This document shows positions 15,630 through 28,994 of a DNA stretch of 64,000 nucleotides, in pieces. The stretch's first letter is position 1, and each line of letters starts with the position of its first letter. The stretch is from positions 1 through 64,000 of the forward strand of contig ATTB01000003.1 of the NCBI GenBank assembly GCA_000419465.1, read 5' to 3'. The position numbers and the translations under genes are program-made. Origin of the DNA: an alpha proteobacterium SCGC AAA028-C07. Lineage in GTDB: Bacteria; Pseudomonadota; Alphaproteobacteria; Pelagibacterales; Pelagibacteraceae. The notes beneath the pieces are model-generated. The model made no database searches, was not told the origin of the DNA, and saw nothing but the letters and a program-made list of their open reading frames with translations.

Positions 15630-16160
15630 ATGAAAACTTTTAGTGAAACTCAAAGATATGCTAAAGCAGTATATAGACTAGCTTACGAAGCCAAAAGCTT
15701 AGACGTTCTTGAAAAAGATTTTTTGAAGTTAAAAGAAATATTAGATCAAAGTTCTGATTTAAAAAAATTTATTAAGAATCCAACATACAAATATTCAGTT
15801 ATTAATAATGTTATTGATGCTTTGGCTAAGCATTTTTCTTTTTCAGATTTATTCTCAAGATTTTTAAAAGTGCTAAATAAAAATAGAAGATTTTTCTTTT
15901 TAGAGAAAATAGTAAATAATTTTTTTGATTTATTATTAAACGAAAGGGGAGAAATTTTAGCAACACTTAAATTATCTCATACGATCTCAGATAGTGAGAA
16001 AGCTGACATAGCAAAAAAATTAGACGATATTTTGAAGAAGAAAATCAACATTTCTTTTTCAGTGGATCCATCTTTATTAGTTGGTTCAATTCTTCAAATC
16101 AGTAGTACAATGATTGATACTTCTGCTAAAACAAGATTAAATAATTTATTAAATAAATAA
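15630..16160 (+). CDS. atpH: ATP synthase F1 delta subunit
   Basis: OSCP/delta-like ([24 protein letters not shown]); first gene of the F1 operon. Confidence 0.93.
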   Translation: MKTFSETQRYAKAVYRLAYEAKSLDVLEKDFLKLKEILDQSSDLKKFIKNPTYKYSVINNVIDALAKHFSFSDLFSRFLKVLNKNRRFFFLEKIVNNFFDLLLNERGEILATLKLSHTISDSEKADIAKKLDDILKKKINISFSVDPSLLVGSILQISSTMIDTSAKTRLNNLLNK

Positions 16161-16162
16161 GT

Positions 16163-17697
16163 ATGAAAATTAATCCTTCAGAAATTACTAACATTTTAAA
16201 AGACCAAATAAAAAATTTTGGAACTGAAGTTGAGGTTTCAGAAGTTGGACAGGTTTTGACAGTGGGAGATGGTATAGCCAGAGTTTACGGATTAGATAAT
16301 GTGCAAGCCGGAGAGATGGTTCAATTCTCCGAGGGTACAAAAGGTATGGCTCTAAACCTTGAAACGGAAAATGTTGGAGTAGTTATTTTCGGAGATGACT
16401 CAAAAATCAAAGAAGGAGATATAGTAAAGAGAACAGGGTCAATTGTTGATGTTGCAGTTGGAAAATCTTTATTAGGTCGAGTGGTTGATGGACTCGGTAA
16501 CCCAATAGATGGAAAAGGTCCGATTGATAAAAATGCAGAAAGAAAAAGAGTTGAAATTAAAGCGCCAGGTATTATTCCAAGAAAATCAGTGAATGAGCCG
16601 ATGCAAACAGGATTAAAGGCTATTGATAGTTTAATTCCTGTTGGAAGAGGACAGAGAGAATTAATTATTGGAGATAGACAAACTGGAAAAACAGCTATTG
16701 CTATTGATACAATTATAAATCAAAAAGAAATTAATAAGTCTAATGATGAAAGTAAAAAACTTTACTGTATTTATGTAGCCATTGGACAAAAAAGATCAAG
16801 CGTTGCTCAAATCGTAAAAACATTAGAAGAAGCTGGAGCAATGGAATATACGATTGTTGTTGCGGCAACAGCATCTGACCCAGCACCATTACAATTTTTA
16901 GCTCCATATACTGGATGTACAATGGGAGAATATTTTAGAGACAATGGAATGCACGCTCTTATTGTTTATGATGATTTATCAAAACAGGCTGTTGCTTATA
17001 GACAGATGTCACTGCTTTTACGTAGACCCCCAGGACGAGAAGCCTTCCCTGGAGACGTATTTTATCTTCATAGTAGATTACTAGAGAGGGCTGCAAAATT
17101 GAATGATAAGCATGGTGGAGGATCTCTTACAGCCTTACCAATCATTGAAACACAAGCCAGCGACGTTTCTGCTTATATTCCAACAAACGTTATTTCTATT
17201 ACTGATGGACAAATATTCTTAGAAACAGAACTTTTTTATAAAGGAGTTAGACCTGCTGTTAACGTGGGTATATCGGTTTCTAGGGTTGGATCTGCAGCAC
17301 AGATTAAAGCAATGAAACAAGTTTCTGGTTCAATCAAACTTGAACTTGCTCAGTATCGTGAAATGGCAGCGTTTGCTCAGTTTGGATCTGACTTAGATCT
17401 TTCTACTCAAAAATTATTAAATCGTGGATCAAAATTAACTGAATTATTAAAACAAGATCAGTACTCACCTTTAAAGGTAGAAGAACAAGTAGTATCAATT
17501 TTTTCAGGTGTAAGAGGTTTCTTAGATGATGTTGAACTTAACCAGATCAAATCCTTTGAAAAGAAACTTTTATCAAAAATAAAATCAGAAGCTCCTGATA
17601 TTTTAAATAATATTAAATCTTCAGGAAAAATTGACGAATCTAATGAAGAAAAGTTAAAAACATTTATTACCGACTTTAAGAGAGGTTTTCAAAAATA

Positions 17698-17698
<1 letters not shown>
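16163..17698 (+). CDS. atpA: ATP synthase F1 alpha subunit
   Basis: [16 protein letters not shown]-loop; [15 protein letters not shown]. Confidence 0.99.
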
Positions 17699-20014
<2,316 letters not shown>

Positions 20015-20019
20015 TTTAA

Positions 20020-20412
20020 ATGGCAGATAATATTCATTTAGAAATCGTAACTCCAAAGCAAGTAGCTTATTCAAAAGCAGTTGATAGCGTTGTTATTTCA
20101 GGAATAGAAGGAGATATGGAAATATTTAAAGATCATATTTCCTTAATCACTTTTCTTAAAGCAGGAAAAATTATTGCAAAGGCTGGAAGTAATGCAGATA
20201 CTTTCTTTTCTACAGGTGGGACTGTAGAATTTTCTAATAATAAATTAAGTATTTTGTTAGATAATTTTTTTAATAGTTCAGAGTTTCAAAGTGAAGAATT
20301 AACCAAATTAAAACAGAACGCAGAAAAAAAGTTAAGCAATAAAGAAATTTCAGACGAAGAAATTTATCTTAACAATCAGATTATTGATCAGATTAATAAT
20401 TTAAAAGCTTAA
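20020..20412 (+). CDS. atpC: ATP synthase F1 epsilon subunit
   Basis: MADNIHLEIVTPKQVAYSKAVDSVVISGIEGDM; last gene of atpHAGDC. Confidence 0.94.
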   Translation: MADNIHLEIVTPKQVAYSKAVDSVVISGIEGDMEIFKDHISLITFLKAGKIIAKAGSNADTFFSTGGTVEFSNNKLSILLDNFFNSSEFQSEELTKLKQNAEKKLSNKEISDEEIYLNNQIIDQINNLKA

Positions 20413-20876
20413 AAGTACTTTTTAAATTCTTCTATAACTTCTTGATAAAGCTTCTTTTTAAAAGGAACTATTAATTTAGGCAGCTCCAAAGGCTCAGCCC
20501 AACGCCAATCATAAAACTCCGCTTTTTTTTGTTTGATATTAATCTCTTCATGATCTCCTAAAAATTTTGCAAGAAACCAAGTTTGTTTTTGTCCTTTATA
20601 TTTTCCGTCCCATATTTTTCCAAGAAGCTCATTAGGTAAATCATAAATAAATTCTTTCTCTGATTTTTTTATAATTTCAATTGATGTGATTCCTGTTTCT
20701 TCTTTAAGTTCCCTTTTAGCAGCGCTGACAACATCTTCCTTTTGATCAACCCCACCTTGAGGCATTTGCCATGCCTTAGTACTATCAATTCTTTTTCCGA
20801 TAAAAACTTTAGTTTCTTGATTAAGAAGCATTATCCCAACACCTTTTCTATAAGGAAGATTGCTTAAATCTTTCAT
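20409..20876 (-). CDS. rppH: RNA pyrophosphohydrolase (Nudix)
   Basis: Nudix box GGVDQKEDVVSAAKRELKEETGI; LPYRKGVGIMLLN and WQMPQGG. Confidence 0.95.
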   Translation of the reverse strand: MKDLSNLPYRKGVGIMLLNQETKVFIGKRIDSTKAWQMPQGGVDQKEDVVSAAKRELKEETGITSIEIIKKSEKEFIYDLPNELLGKIWDGKYKGQKQTWFLAKFLGDHEEINIKQKKAEFYDWRWAEPLELPKLIVPFKKKLYQEVIEEFKKYF

Positions 20877-22018
20877 GACGCTTTTAAAAGCTTAAGTGCG
20901 TAAATTAATTGATTGTCGTTTGTAGGATCGTTTATTTTAAAATTATCTTTCTGTTGCTCTACTTTGATATCTGGTTGAACGCCAACTTCTTCAATTGTTT
21001 CACCGCTTGGTAGATAATATTTAGCTGTTGTTAATCTTAGTCCGCCACCATTAGATAAAGGCATAATAGACTGAACAGACCCTTTACCAAAAGATTTTTC
21101 ACCAATAACGATTGCTCGCTTATGATCTTTTAAAGCTCCAGCAACTATTTCAGATGCAGAAGCTGAACCTTTGTTAATAAGTACAATTAGTGGTTTTCCA
21201 TTAATTTCATCCCCTTTTTTGGAATTATAAACTTTTATATCTTTGGGATCCCTTCCTTTTGTAGAAACAATTTCTCCGCTATCTAAAAAAGCATCTGATA
21301 TTTTAATTGCTTGTGAAAGAAGCCCGCCCGGATTATTTCTTAGGTCTAAAACATAACCAGTTATATTTGGTTTGCTTTTGCTTATTTCTCTAACCTTATC
21401 TATTAATTCATCACCACTTTTTTCATTAAAGGATCTTAATCTTAAATAACCAATATTTTCTTTAATTTCAGAAACAACAGATTTAGTTTTAATTGTTTCT
21501 CTAACTATTTTGACAATTATTGGGTCATCGACATCTATTCTTCTAATAGTTAATGTGATTGGAGTTCCGCTTTTGCCACGCATAGTATTTACAGCCTCAT
21601 CCAATGTTAAACCCTTAACCTGCTTGTTATCTAATTTAATAATATAATCTCCCGACCTTATTCCAGCCCTATCGGCAGGCGTATCATCAATTGGAGATAT
21701 CACTTTTACCAGTCCAGCTTCCATTGTAACTTCAATACCAAGACCACCAAATTCACCCTTAGTTTCAGTGTTCATGCTCTTGAATGTTTTAGGACTCATG
21801 TAAGAAGAATAGGGATCTAACGATTGAAGCATTCCGTTAATTGCTCCATCAATTACTTCACCTTCATCAATTTGTTTAAAATACTCTTTATTTATTGTTT
21901 CAAGAATGTCTCCAAACAAATCTAATTTTTCATAAAGAACATCTTTTTTTTGTGAAAAAGCGTTTTGCGAAAATATATTTAAAAATAAAAATGTAAGTAA
22001 TAAGTAAATTTTTTTCAT
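20873..22018 (-). CDS. ctpA: Carboxy-terminal processing protease (S41, PDZ)
   Basis: Signal peptide; PDZ region GGLGIEVTMEAGLVKVISPIDDTPADRAGIRSGD; catalytic SASASEIVAGAL. Confidence 0.94.
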   Translation of the reverse strand: MKKIYLLLTFLFLNIFSQNAFSQKKDVLYEKLDLFGDILETINKEYFKQIDEGEVIDGAINGMLQSLDPYSSYMSPKTFKSMNTETKGEFGGLGIEVTMEAGLVKVISPIDDTPADRAGIRSGDYIIKLDNKQVKGLTLDEAVNTMRGKSGTPITLTIRRIDVDDPIIVKIVRETIKTKSVVSEIKENIGYLRLRSFNEKSGDELIDKVREISKSKPNITGYVLDLRNNPGGLLSQAIKISDAFLDSGEIVSTKGRDPKDIKVYNSKKGDEINGKPLIVLINKGSASASEIVAGALKDHKRAIVIGEKSFGKGSVQSIMPLSNGGGLRLTTAKYYLPSGETIEEVGVQPDIKVEQQKDNFKINDPTNDNQLIYALKLLKAS

Positions 22019-22020
22019 TA

Positions 22021-22464
22021 TTATTGTCTATGATAGGGATGGTTTACCATAATTGTAGCACATCTGTAAATTTGTTCGGTAAGTATTACTCTAGTCAGAG
22101 AGTGGGTAAAAGTAAGTTTGCTAAGACATATTTCTTCAAAGCTTTCCTTATTTAGGTTTTTTTTAAAACCCTCAGGCTCTCCAATAATAAATAATGTTTC
22201 TTTAATAGATGAGATAATTAGTTTTTTTAATTTTTTGCAAAAGTTCTCAGTATTAAGATCTTGTCCGCTTTCACTAAGAAATATAATTTTTTTTTCTTTC
22301 TTATTTTTAATTATATTCTCAAGCTCTTTTTTTGAAATATGTTCAATTACAAAATTAGTGATACCGCTATTTTTTAAACTTTTGAGCCTGCCTTCATACC
22401 TTTTGCACAGCTCATTTTCTTCATCTTTGTTTAATCTTCCTAAACAAAGGATTTTAATTTTCAT
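22021..22464 (-). CDS. rlmH: 23S rRNA (pseudouridine1915-N3)-methyltransferase
   Basis: Start placed at internal Met (MKIKILCLGRLNKDEE), giving a 1-nt TAATG overlap with rsfS; the track ORF starts at 22503. GEPEGF and SLTRVILTEQIYRCATIMVNHPYHR. Confidence 0.94.
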   Translation of the reverse strand: MKIKILCLGRLNKDEENELCKRYEGRLKSLKNSGITNFVIEHISKKELENIIKNKKEKKIIFLSESGQDLNTENFCKKLKKLIISSIKETLFIIGEPEGFKKNLNKESFEEICLSKLTFTHSLTRVILTEQIYRCATIMVNHPYHRQ

Positions 22465-22820
22465 TAAACAAAAATTTTTTGATTTGGAATAATATCGGCC
22501 CACATTTTTTCCAACTCATAGTTTTTTCTTTGTTCGTGGTGAAAAATGTGAACAATAACGTCAATTGCATCAATTAGCTTCCAGTTATCACTATCTCTAC
22601 CCTCAACTTTGCAACCCTTAATTCCCATTTTTTTTAATTCTTCAATTGTATTTTCAGAGACAGACTGAATGTGCCTAGAAGATGTTCCGCTAGCGACAAT
22701 CATATAGTCAGCAATAGAACTTTTGTTTGCAAGATCAATAGTTACGATATCTTTTGCTTTATTATCATCAAGAATTTTAATTATTTCTTTTAGAAGGACT
22801 TCTTTTTTTTTAATTTGCAT
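22464..22820 (-). CDS. rsfS: Ribosome silencing factor
   Basis: DYMIVASGTSSRHIQSVSE, WKLIDAIDVIVHIFHHEQRKNYELEKMW. Confidence 0.96.
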   Translation of the reverse strand: MQIKKKEVLLKEIIKILDDNKAKDIVTIDLANKSSIADYMIVASGTSSRHIQSVSENTIEELKKMGIKGCKVEGRDSDNWKLIDAIDVIVHIFHHEQRKNYELEKMWADIIPNQKIFV

Positions 22821-23373
22821 TAATTGTTTTTTTTATTTTTGATGATGAAACATTCATACCTTTTGTGCTTAAAAAATACCATCTATGTTGTTTGTCTTTT
22901 GAAACTAAATTTAAAGATTTGTATTTTTCGAGCTTTTTTGCGGCTATAGAATTTAATGATTTCATTGAGAATTCAGGTCTATTCATCACAATGATGGATA
23001 GTTTATTTAAAATCTCATTATATTTTTTCCATTGATTAAATTTAACAAAACTATCAGCGCCCATAATAAAATAATATTTATGATCCGCAGATTTGTTAAT
23101 TATGTAGTTTATATTATCAAATAAGAAATTTGATCCTGTTTCTTCTTCAGTATACTGAACTTTAATTATGTTTTTATTTTTTTTTATAAAATTATTGCAT
23201 AATTTTATCCTATTAGAAATATCATTTGCTGAATTACTTTTTTTTAAAGGATTTTTTTTTGTAACAAGCCATATAACTTTGTTTAATTGAAATCTTTTAA
23301 TTGCCTCCAATGAAATATTTAAATGCCCGATATGAGGAGGGTCAAAAGTTCCGCCAAGAATGCCAATTTTCAT
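22810..23373 (-). CDS. nadD: Nicotinate-nucleotide adenylyltransferase
   Basis: GILGGTFDPPHIGHLNI; STKGMNVSSSKIK. Confidence 0.95.
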   Translation of the reverse strand: MKIGILGGTFDPPHIGHLNISLEAIKRFQLNKVIWLVTKKNPLKKSNSANDISNRIKLCNNFIKKNKNIIKVQYTEEETGSNFLFDNINYIINKSADHKYYFIMGADSFVKFNQWKKYNEILNKLSIIVMNRPEFSMKSLNSIAAKKLEKYKSLNLVSKDKQHRWYFLSTKGMNVSSSKIKKTINAN

Positions 23374-23391
23374 TATAATTTAATAAAAAGA

Positions 23392-24654
23392 TTAAGGTCT
23401 AATTTGTCCATTACCTTTTACTAGATATTTATAAGTTACTAGTTGCCCAAGTCCAACTGGTCCTCGAGGATGTAATTTATTTGTGGATATTCCAACTTCT
23501 GCTCCAAAACCAAACTCATTTCCGTCCGCAAATTGAGTGGACGCATTATGCAAAACTATTGCGCTGTTAACTTTAGATAAGAATAACAAAGCTTTTTTTT
23601 TATTATTAGTAACAATACTATCGGTGTGGCGAGTTCCATATTTATTAATATGTGCAATCGCATCATCTACCCCATTTACAATCTTCACTGAGATTGCAGA
23701 GTCTAGGTATTCTGTTTTCCAATCCTGTTCTGTTGCTAGAGAAATATTAGAGTTCGTATAATTTTTTTTGGTAATTTTATCACCAATAATTTTACATCCG
23801 CTAATACTCAATAATTGTAATATTGGTTTTAAATGAGTTTTTACACAAGCCTTATCAATCAATAAAGTTTCAGCAGCACCGCACACGCTAGTATTTCTCA
23901 TTTTAGCGTTGAGTGTAATTTTTTTTGCCATGTTTAAATCTGCATGCCTATCAATATAGATATGACACAACCCCTCCAGATGACCAATGGTTGGAACATT
24001 GGACATTGTTTGAACTTTCTTGACCAAGTTTTTCCCTCCTCTTGGAATAATAACGTCAATAAACCTTTCCATTTTTGAAAGCATATAATCAACTAATTTT
24101 CTATTTGTGTTGTTAATTAATTGAACACAATTTTCGTTAATACTATTTTTTTTTAAGGATTTTCTGAAATATTCAGAAATAATTTTATTTGTCTGAATAG
24201 CTTCGCTTCCTCCTCTCAAAATAACTGCATTCCCAGATTTAAAACATAGAGTTGCAACATCTGACGTAACATTTGGTCTAGATTCATATATTACTCCAAT
24301 AACACCAATAGGAACTGTGTACTTATTAATTATCATTCCATTAGGCCTTTTCCATTTTGATATTATTTTTTTTGTTGGGTCTTTTAGTTTAATAACTTCC
24401 TGAACAGACTTAATAATGTGATTAATTTTATTGTCATTTAGAATTAGTCGATCAATTAAATTCTGGCTAAGACCTTTCTTATTTGCTTTTGAAACATCGA
24501 TCTTATTTGCTTTTAAGATCTTCTTTTTATCTGATTTCAAATTTTTATAAAAATCTGTAAGAACTTTATTTTTTTTCTTTTCGTTTAAAAGCAATAGATC
24601 TTTTGATGCGTTTAAAGCATCTAAACCTATTTTATCTAAATAACTATTGCTCAT
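23392..24654 (-). CDS. proA: Glutamate-5-semialdehyde dehydrogenase
   Basis: VIYESRPNVTSDVATLCFKSGNAVILRGGSEA; FGFGAEVGISTNKLHPRGPVGLGQLV. Confidence 0.97.
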   Translation of the reverse strand: MSNSYLDKIGLDALNASKDLLLLNEKKKNKVLTDFYKNLKSDKKKILKANKIDVSKANKKGLSQNLIDRLILNDNKINHIIKSVQEVIKLKDPTKKIISKWKRPNGMIINKYTVPIGVIGVIYESRPNVTSDVATLCFKSGNAVILRGGSEAIQTNKIISEYFRKSLKKNSINENCVQLINNTNRKLVDYMLSKMERFIDVIIPRGGKNLVKKVQTMSNVPTIGHLEGLCHIYIDRHADLNMAKKITLNAKMRNTSVCGAAETLLIDKACVKTHLKPILQLLSISGCKIIGDKITKKNYTNSNISLATEQDWKTEYLDSAISVKIVNGVDDAIAHINKYGTRHTDSIVTNNKKKALLFLSKVNSAIVLHNASTQFADGNEFGFGAEVGISTNKLHPRGPVGLGQLVTYKYLVKGNGQIRP

Positions 24655-24658
24655 AAAT

Positions 24659-25771
24659 TTACTCGGCTTGATAAACTAAATTGTCTATATGAACCATTTC
24701 TCCTCGGCTAACATAACCTAGTATTTCTTTAATTTTATCAGTTTTAAATCCAATAATTTTTTTAGCATCCAAACTAGAGTAAGCGCTAATACCTGTTGCT
24801 ATACGTTTGTTTTTTGAATTTATAATATAAATAGCATCACCGCGATTAAAATTTCCTTCAACAGCAGTTACTCCTATTGGTAAAAGACTTTTTCCATTTT
24901 TTAATGCTTTTTCAGCCCCCTCATCAATCATAATTGAACCTTTGGTTGCAATTGAATTTAGGATCCATTGTTTTTTTGCATTCAAGGATGATGATTGAGA
25001 TTCAAATAATGTATAATTTTTATTTTTAATAATATTTTTTATAGGATTATTAATCATTCCGCTTGTTAAAATCATATCGCAACCAGACTGCATACAAATT
25101 TTTGCAGCTTTAATTTTAGTTATCATCCCGCCAGTTCCATAAGAACTGATACTTTCAGAAGCAAGCGCCTCTATAGATTTGTCAATGACTGTTACTTTTT
25201 TAATTATTTTTGCATTCTTATTTTTTTTTGGATCAGCAGAATAAAGTCCATCTATATCTGAAAGCATGATTAGACAATCGGCATTACATATTTGAGCAAC
25301 TCTTGCTGCCAGTCTATCATTATCTCCATATCTTATTTCTGAAGTCGCAACCGTATCGTTCTCATTTACAATTGGTATTACAGACATTTTTAATAAGTTA
25401 TTAATTGTCTCTTTAGCATTTAAAGATCTTCTTCTTTCTTCTGTGTCTTCTAAAGTAAGTAATATTTGAGAAATTTTGATCTTTTTCTTTTCAAATGCTT
25501 TTTTAAAAAGATTAATTAATTCAATTTGCCCAATAGCTGCTATTGCCTGAAATTGGCTTAATTTCGTATTTTTTTTATTTATTTTTAATAAATCACAGCC
25601 AAGAGCGATTGCTCCTGAAGAAACAATAATAATTTGTTTTTTTTTTTGCATTAAAAAAATAATATCTTCTATTAATTTATTAAACCAATTTTTTTTTATT
25701 TTGTTTTTTCCATCGACAATAAGACTAGACCCTATTTTTATTACAATAGTTTTATATTTTAAAATATCCAT
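24659..25771 (-). CDS. proB: Glutamate 5-kinase
   Basis: VIKIGSSLIVDG, SSGAIALG, FGDNDRLAA-like GDNDRLAARVA; C-terminal PUA domain. Confidence 0.96.
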   Translation of the reverse strand: MDILKYKTIVIKIGSSLIVDGKNKIKKNWFNKLIEDIIFLMQKKKQIIIVSSGAIALGCDLLKINKKNTKLSQFQAIAAIGQIELINLFKKAFEKKKIKISQILLTLEDTEERRRSLNAKETINNLLKMSVIPIVNENDTVATSEIRYGDNDRLAARVAQICNADCLIMLSDIDGLYSADPKKNKNAKIIKKVTVIDKSIEALASESISSYGTGGMITKIKAAKICMQSGCDMILTSGMINNPIKNIIKNKNYTLFESQSSSLNAKKQWILNSIATKGSIMIDEGAEKALKNGKSLLPIGVTAVEGNFNRGDAIYIINSKNKRIATGISAYSSLDAKKIIGFKTDKIKEILGYVSRGEMVHIDNLVYQAE

Positions 25772-26749
<978 letters not shown>

Positions 26750-26762
26750 TTATTGATTATTA

Positions 26763-26790
26763 ATAAAAATCGCAGTTTAAAAATAAACTG
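26763..26790 (-). terminator. Intrinsic terminator-like hairpin downstream of rpmA
   Basis: On minus strand CAGTTTA-TTTT-TAAACTG then CGATTTTTATT (perfect 7-bp stem plus T-rich tail). Confidence 0.6.
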
Positions 26791-26793
26791 AGT

Positions 26794-27048
26794 TTATTGA
26801 GGGATTACTGAAATGTAAGTTCTTCCGAGTTTTTTCGTCTCGAATTTTACTACGCCGTTTACTTTAGAAAAAATAGTATGATCTTTACCCATACCAACAT
26901 TATTTCCTGGGAACATTTTTGTTCCTCTTTGTCTCATAATAATATTTCCAGCTATTACGGCTTGACCGCCAAACTTTTTAACGCCTAGTCGCCTTCCAGC
27001 ACTATCACGTCCGTTTTTCGTCGATCCACCAGCTTTTTTTGTTGCCAT
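26794..27048 (-). CDS. rpmA: 50S ribosomal protein L27
   Basis: [29 protein letters not shown]. Confidence 0.98.
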   Translation of the reverse strand: MATKKAGGSTKNGRDSAGRRLGVKKFGGQAVIAGNIIMRQRGTKMFPGNNVGMGKDHTIFSKVNGVVKFETKKLGRTYISVIPQ

Positions 27049-27058
27049 GATTTATTAT

Positions 27059-27451
27059 CTATTTTTTTGCTGTTGCTTTAGCTTCAGCTTTTTTTTCTAC
27101 AGTTGTATTTTTTGCTTCAGCTAAAAGTTTTCCACTTTTACCATAAATCTTTAAAATTTTCACTATTGAAACATGCTGTCTATGTCCACGTTTTCTTCTT
27201 GAATTTTGTCTTCTTCTTTTTTTAAAGATAATAACTTTGTCATTTCTTGCTTGTTTTAAAAGTTCCGCCTCAACATATGCTCCATCGATCATTGGAGAAC
27301 CTATTTCAGTCGTTGTATTGTCTGTTGTCAAAAGAACTTCTTTAAATTCAAATTTTTTACCAGCCTCATCATCAAGCTTTTCAACTCTAATAGTGTCGTT
27401 AGCTGACACTTTATATTGTTTACCGCCGGTTTTGATTACTGCAAAAGTCAT
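27059..27451 (-). CDS. rplU: 50S ribosomal protein L21
   Basis: MTFAVIKTGGKQYKV; KKRRRQNSRRKRGHRQ. Confidence 0.97.
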   Translation of the reverse strand: MTFAVIKTGGKQYKVSANDTIRVEKLDDEAGKKFEFKEVLLTTDNTTTEIGSPMIDGAYVEAELLKQARNDKVIIFKKRRRQNSRRKRGHRQHVSIVKILKIYGKSGKLLAEAKNTTVEKKAEAKATAKK

Positions 27452-27475
27452 ATGTAATTTCTTTTAGGTCTGGGC

Positions 27476-27503
27476 AATATATATAGCCACCTTAGCTTGT
27501 CAA
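27476..27503 (-). promoter_or_regulatory. sigma70-type promoter for rplU-rpmA
   Basis: Minus strand TTGACA (27498-27503), 16-bp spacer, TATATT (27476-27481), just upstream of rplU. Confidence 0.6.
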
Positions 27504-27533
27504 GATTGTGATTATGCCCAAGTGTATTGGTTT

Positions 27534-28295
27534 TTAGAAGTTATTTTTTAGATCTCTAATCTTCTTGAAAAAGTCGACTTCATTTAAATCTTCAAATCCT
27601 ATGCTTTTTTTAAATTCCAAATTATCAAATTTTAGAAAGATATTTAATCTCATTTCATCACTTAAAATAGAAGGCATGCTAGATAATTTATTTTTAATGT
27701 TACCGCTTATTAGATTAAATTTTTCTGTTAATTGAGAATTATCTTTATCTATTTCCATACAAAATTTTAGATTATTAATTGTATATTCGTGTCCACAGAA
27801 TATTTTTGTTTCAGGAGGCAGCGATCTAATTTTTTTTAAAGAATTTATCATCTCTAAATAAGAGCCTTCAAATAATCTTCCGCTTCCAAAAGAAAACAAA
27901 GTGTCTCCTGTAAAAACAGCCTCTTCATTTTTAAAATAATAAAAAATATGACCGGATGTATGACCAGGAACATGTTCTACCAAAACATCAGAGCCTTCAA
28001 AATTCCAAATTTGTTTATCATTTAAAAGTATATCAATTCCTGGAATTCTATTTTTGTCTTTTTCAAAACCTAATATTTGCGAATTAAATTTTTTCTTTAG
28101 TTCTAGATTGCCACCTATATGATCCGCATGGTGGTGGGTATTTAAAATATATTTTAGATTTAAATTTTTTTTTTTTAAAAAATTTGTAACAGGTTCTGAT
28201 TCTGAGGGATCAACAACGCATGCATTTTTAGTTTTTTTATTTTCAATTATATAAGCATAATTATCTTTTAGACACGGAATAATATGAATATCCAT
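27534..28295 (-). CDS. gloB: Hydroxyacylglutathione hydrolase (glyoxalase II)
   Basis: THHHADHIGG metallo-beta-lactamase motif; GHTSGHI, FTGDTLFSFGSGRLFEG. Confidence 0.95.
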   Translation of the reverse strand: MDIHIIPCLKDNYAYIIENKKTKNACVVDPSESEPVTNFLKKKNLNLKYILNTHHHADHIGGNLELKKKFNSQILGFEKDKNRIPGIDILLNDKQIWNFEGSDVLVEHVPGHTSGHIFYYFKNEEAVFTGDTLFSFGSGRLFEGSYLEMINSLKKIRSLPPETKIFCGHEYTINNLKFCMEIDKDNSQLTEKFNLISGNIKNKLSSMPSILSDEMRLNIFLKFDNLEFKKSIGFEDLNEVDFFKKIRDLKNNF

Positions 28296-28308
28296 AATTA
28301 AAAAATAA

Positions 28309-28911
28309 TTAGTTTTTTTTACTAATTAAAAAAACACCAAATTCAGAATAAAGATTTTTTATTTCCAAATTTAAATTTGTAATTACCGAAGATCTGTCTT
28401 GGGTTACCGCGATTGATTTTATTATGTTAATTTTGTCAGAATGACATAAATCAAAAAAATCTTTAATAGTGCACATATGTAAATTAGGTGTATCGTGCCA
28501 TGTATTAGGTAATGTTTTTGTAACTGGCATTCTTCCCTTAAGTAGCAAGCTAAATCTAACTTTCCAGTATCCAAAATTAGGAATTGAAACAATTGCGTTT
28601 TTTCCTATTCTTAAAAGCTCATGTAAAACTTTTCTAGGTTTGTAAAAAGCTTGTAGAGTTTGTGTTAGAATTACATAATCAAAAGATTGATCTGGATAAT
28701 TGACCAAATCCTTTTCGGCATCACCTTCAACAACAGAAAGGCCTTTGCTTAGACTTTCCTTAACTTTTTCGTGATCGATTTCAATGCCTCTAGCATCAAT
28801 TTTTTTTTCTTTTTTTAAGTGAAGAAGAATACTTCCATCACCACAACCTACATCGAGAACTTTTGAAAATGGTTTTATAAAATCTATTACTATTTTTGAC
28901 TCTAATTTCAT
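28309..28911 (-). CDS. metW: MetW-family methionine biosynthesis protein
   Basis: 200 aa; VLDVGCGDGSILLHL, DYVILTQTLQAFYKPRKVLHELLRIG, SIPNFGYWKVR. Confidence 0.93.
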   Translation of the reverse strand: MKLESKIVIDFIKPFSKVLDVGCGDGSILLHLKKEKKIDARGIEIDHEKVKESLSKGLSVVEGDAEKDLVNYPDQSFDYVILTQTLQAFYKPRKVLHELLRIGKNAIVSIPNFGYWKVRFSLLLKGRMPVTKTLPNTWHDTPNLHMCTIKDFFDLCHSDKINIIKSIAVTQDRSSVITNLNLEIKNLYSEFGVFLISKKN

Positions 28912-28918
28912 TTAAATT

Positions 28919-28943
28919 AAAAAACACTTTGAAGTGATTTTTA
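28919..28943 (-). terminator. Short hairpin with T-tract between the SAM-II aptamer and metW (possible expression platform)
   Basis: Minus strand AAAAATCACTTCAAAGTGTTTTTT: CACT/AGTG core flanked by A-run/T-run; weak stem. Confidence 0.4.
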
Positions 28944-28990
28944 CCTCTTTAGCTGTTTATATGCGCTCGCAATTCGGTAAATCAGCGCAA
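28943..28990 (-). promoter_or_regulatory. SAM-II riboswitch aptamer upstream of metW
   Basis: Minus strand TTGCGCTGATTTACCGAATTGCGAGCGCATATAAACAGCTAAAGAGGT matches the remembered SAM-II pattern (CGC-UGAUUUA-CC-..UUGC-..-GCGC-..-AGCUAAA-AGG), including the P1 stem TGCGC/GCGCA and the pseudoknot core. Confidence 0.9.
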
Positions 28991-28994
28991 ATGA

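Noticed and set aside
22118-22492. 124-aa plus-strand ORF rich in Phe/Ile/Leu
   Set aside because: Antisense to rlmH; composition artefact of A-rich coding strand.
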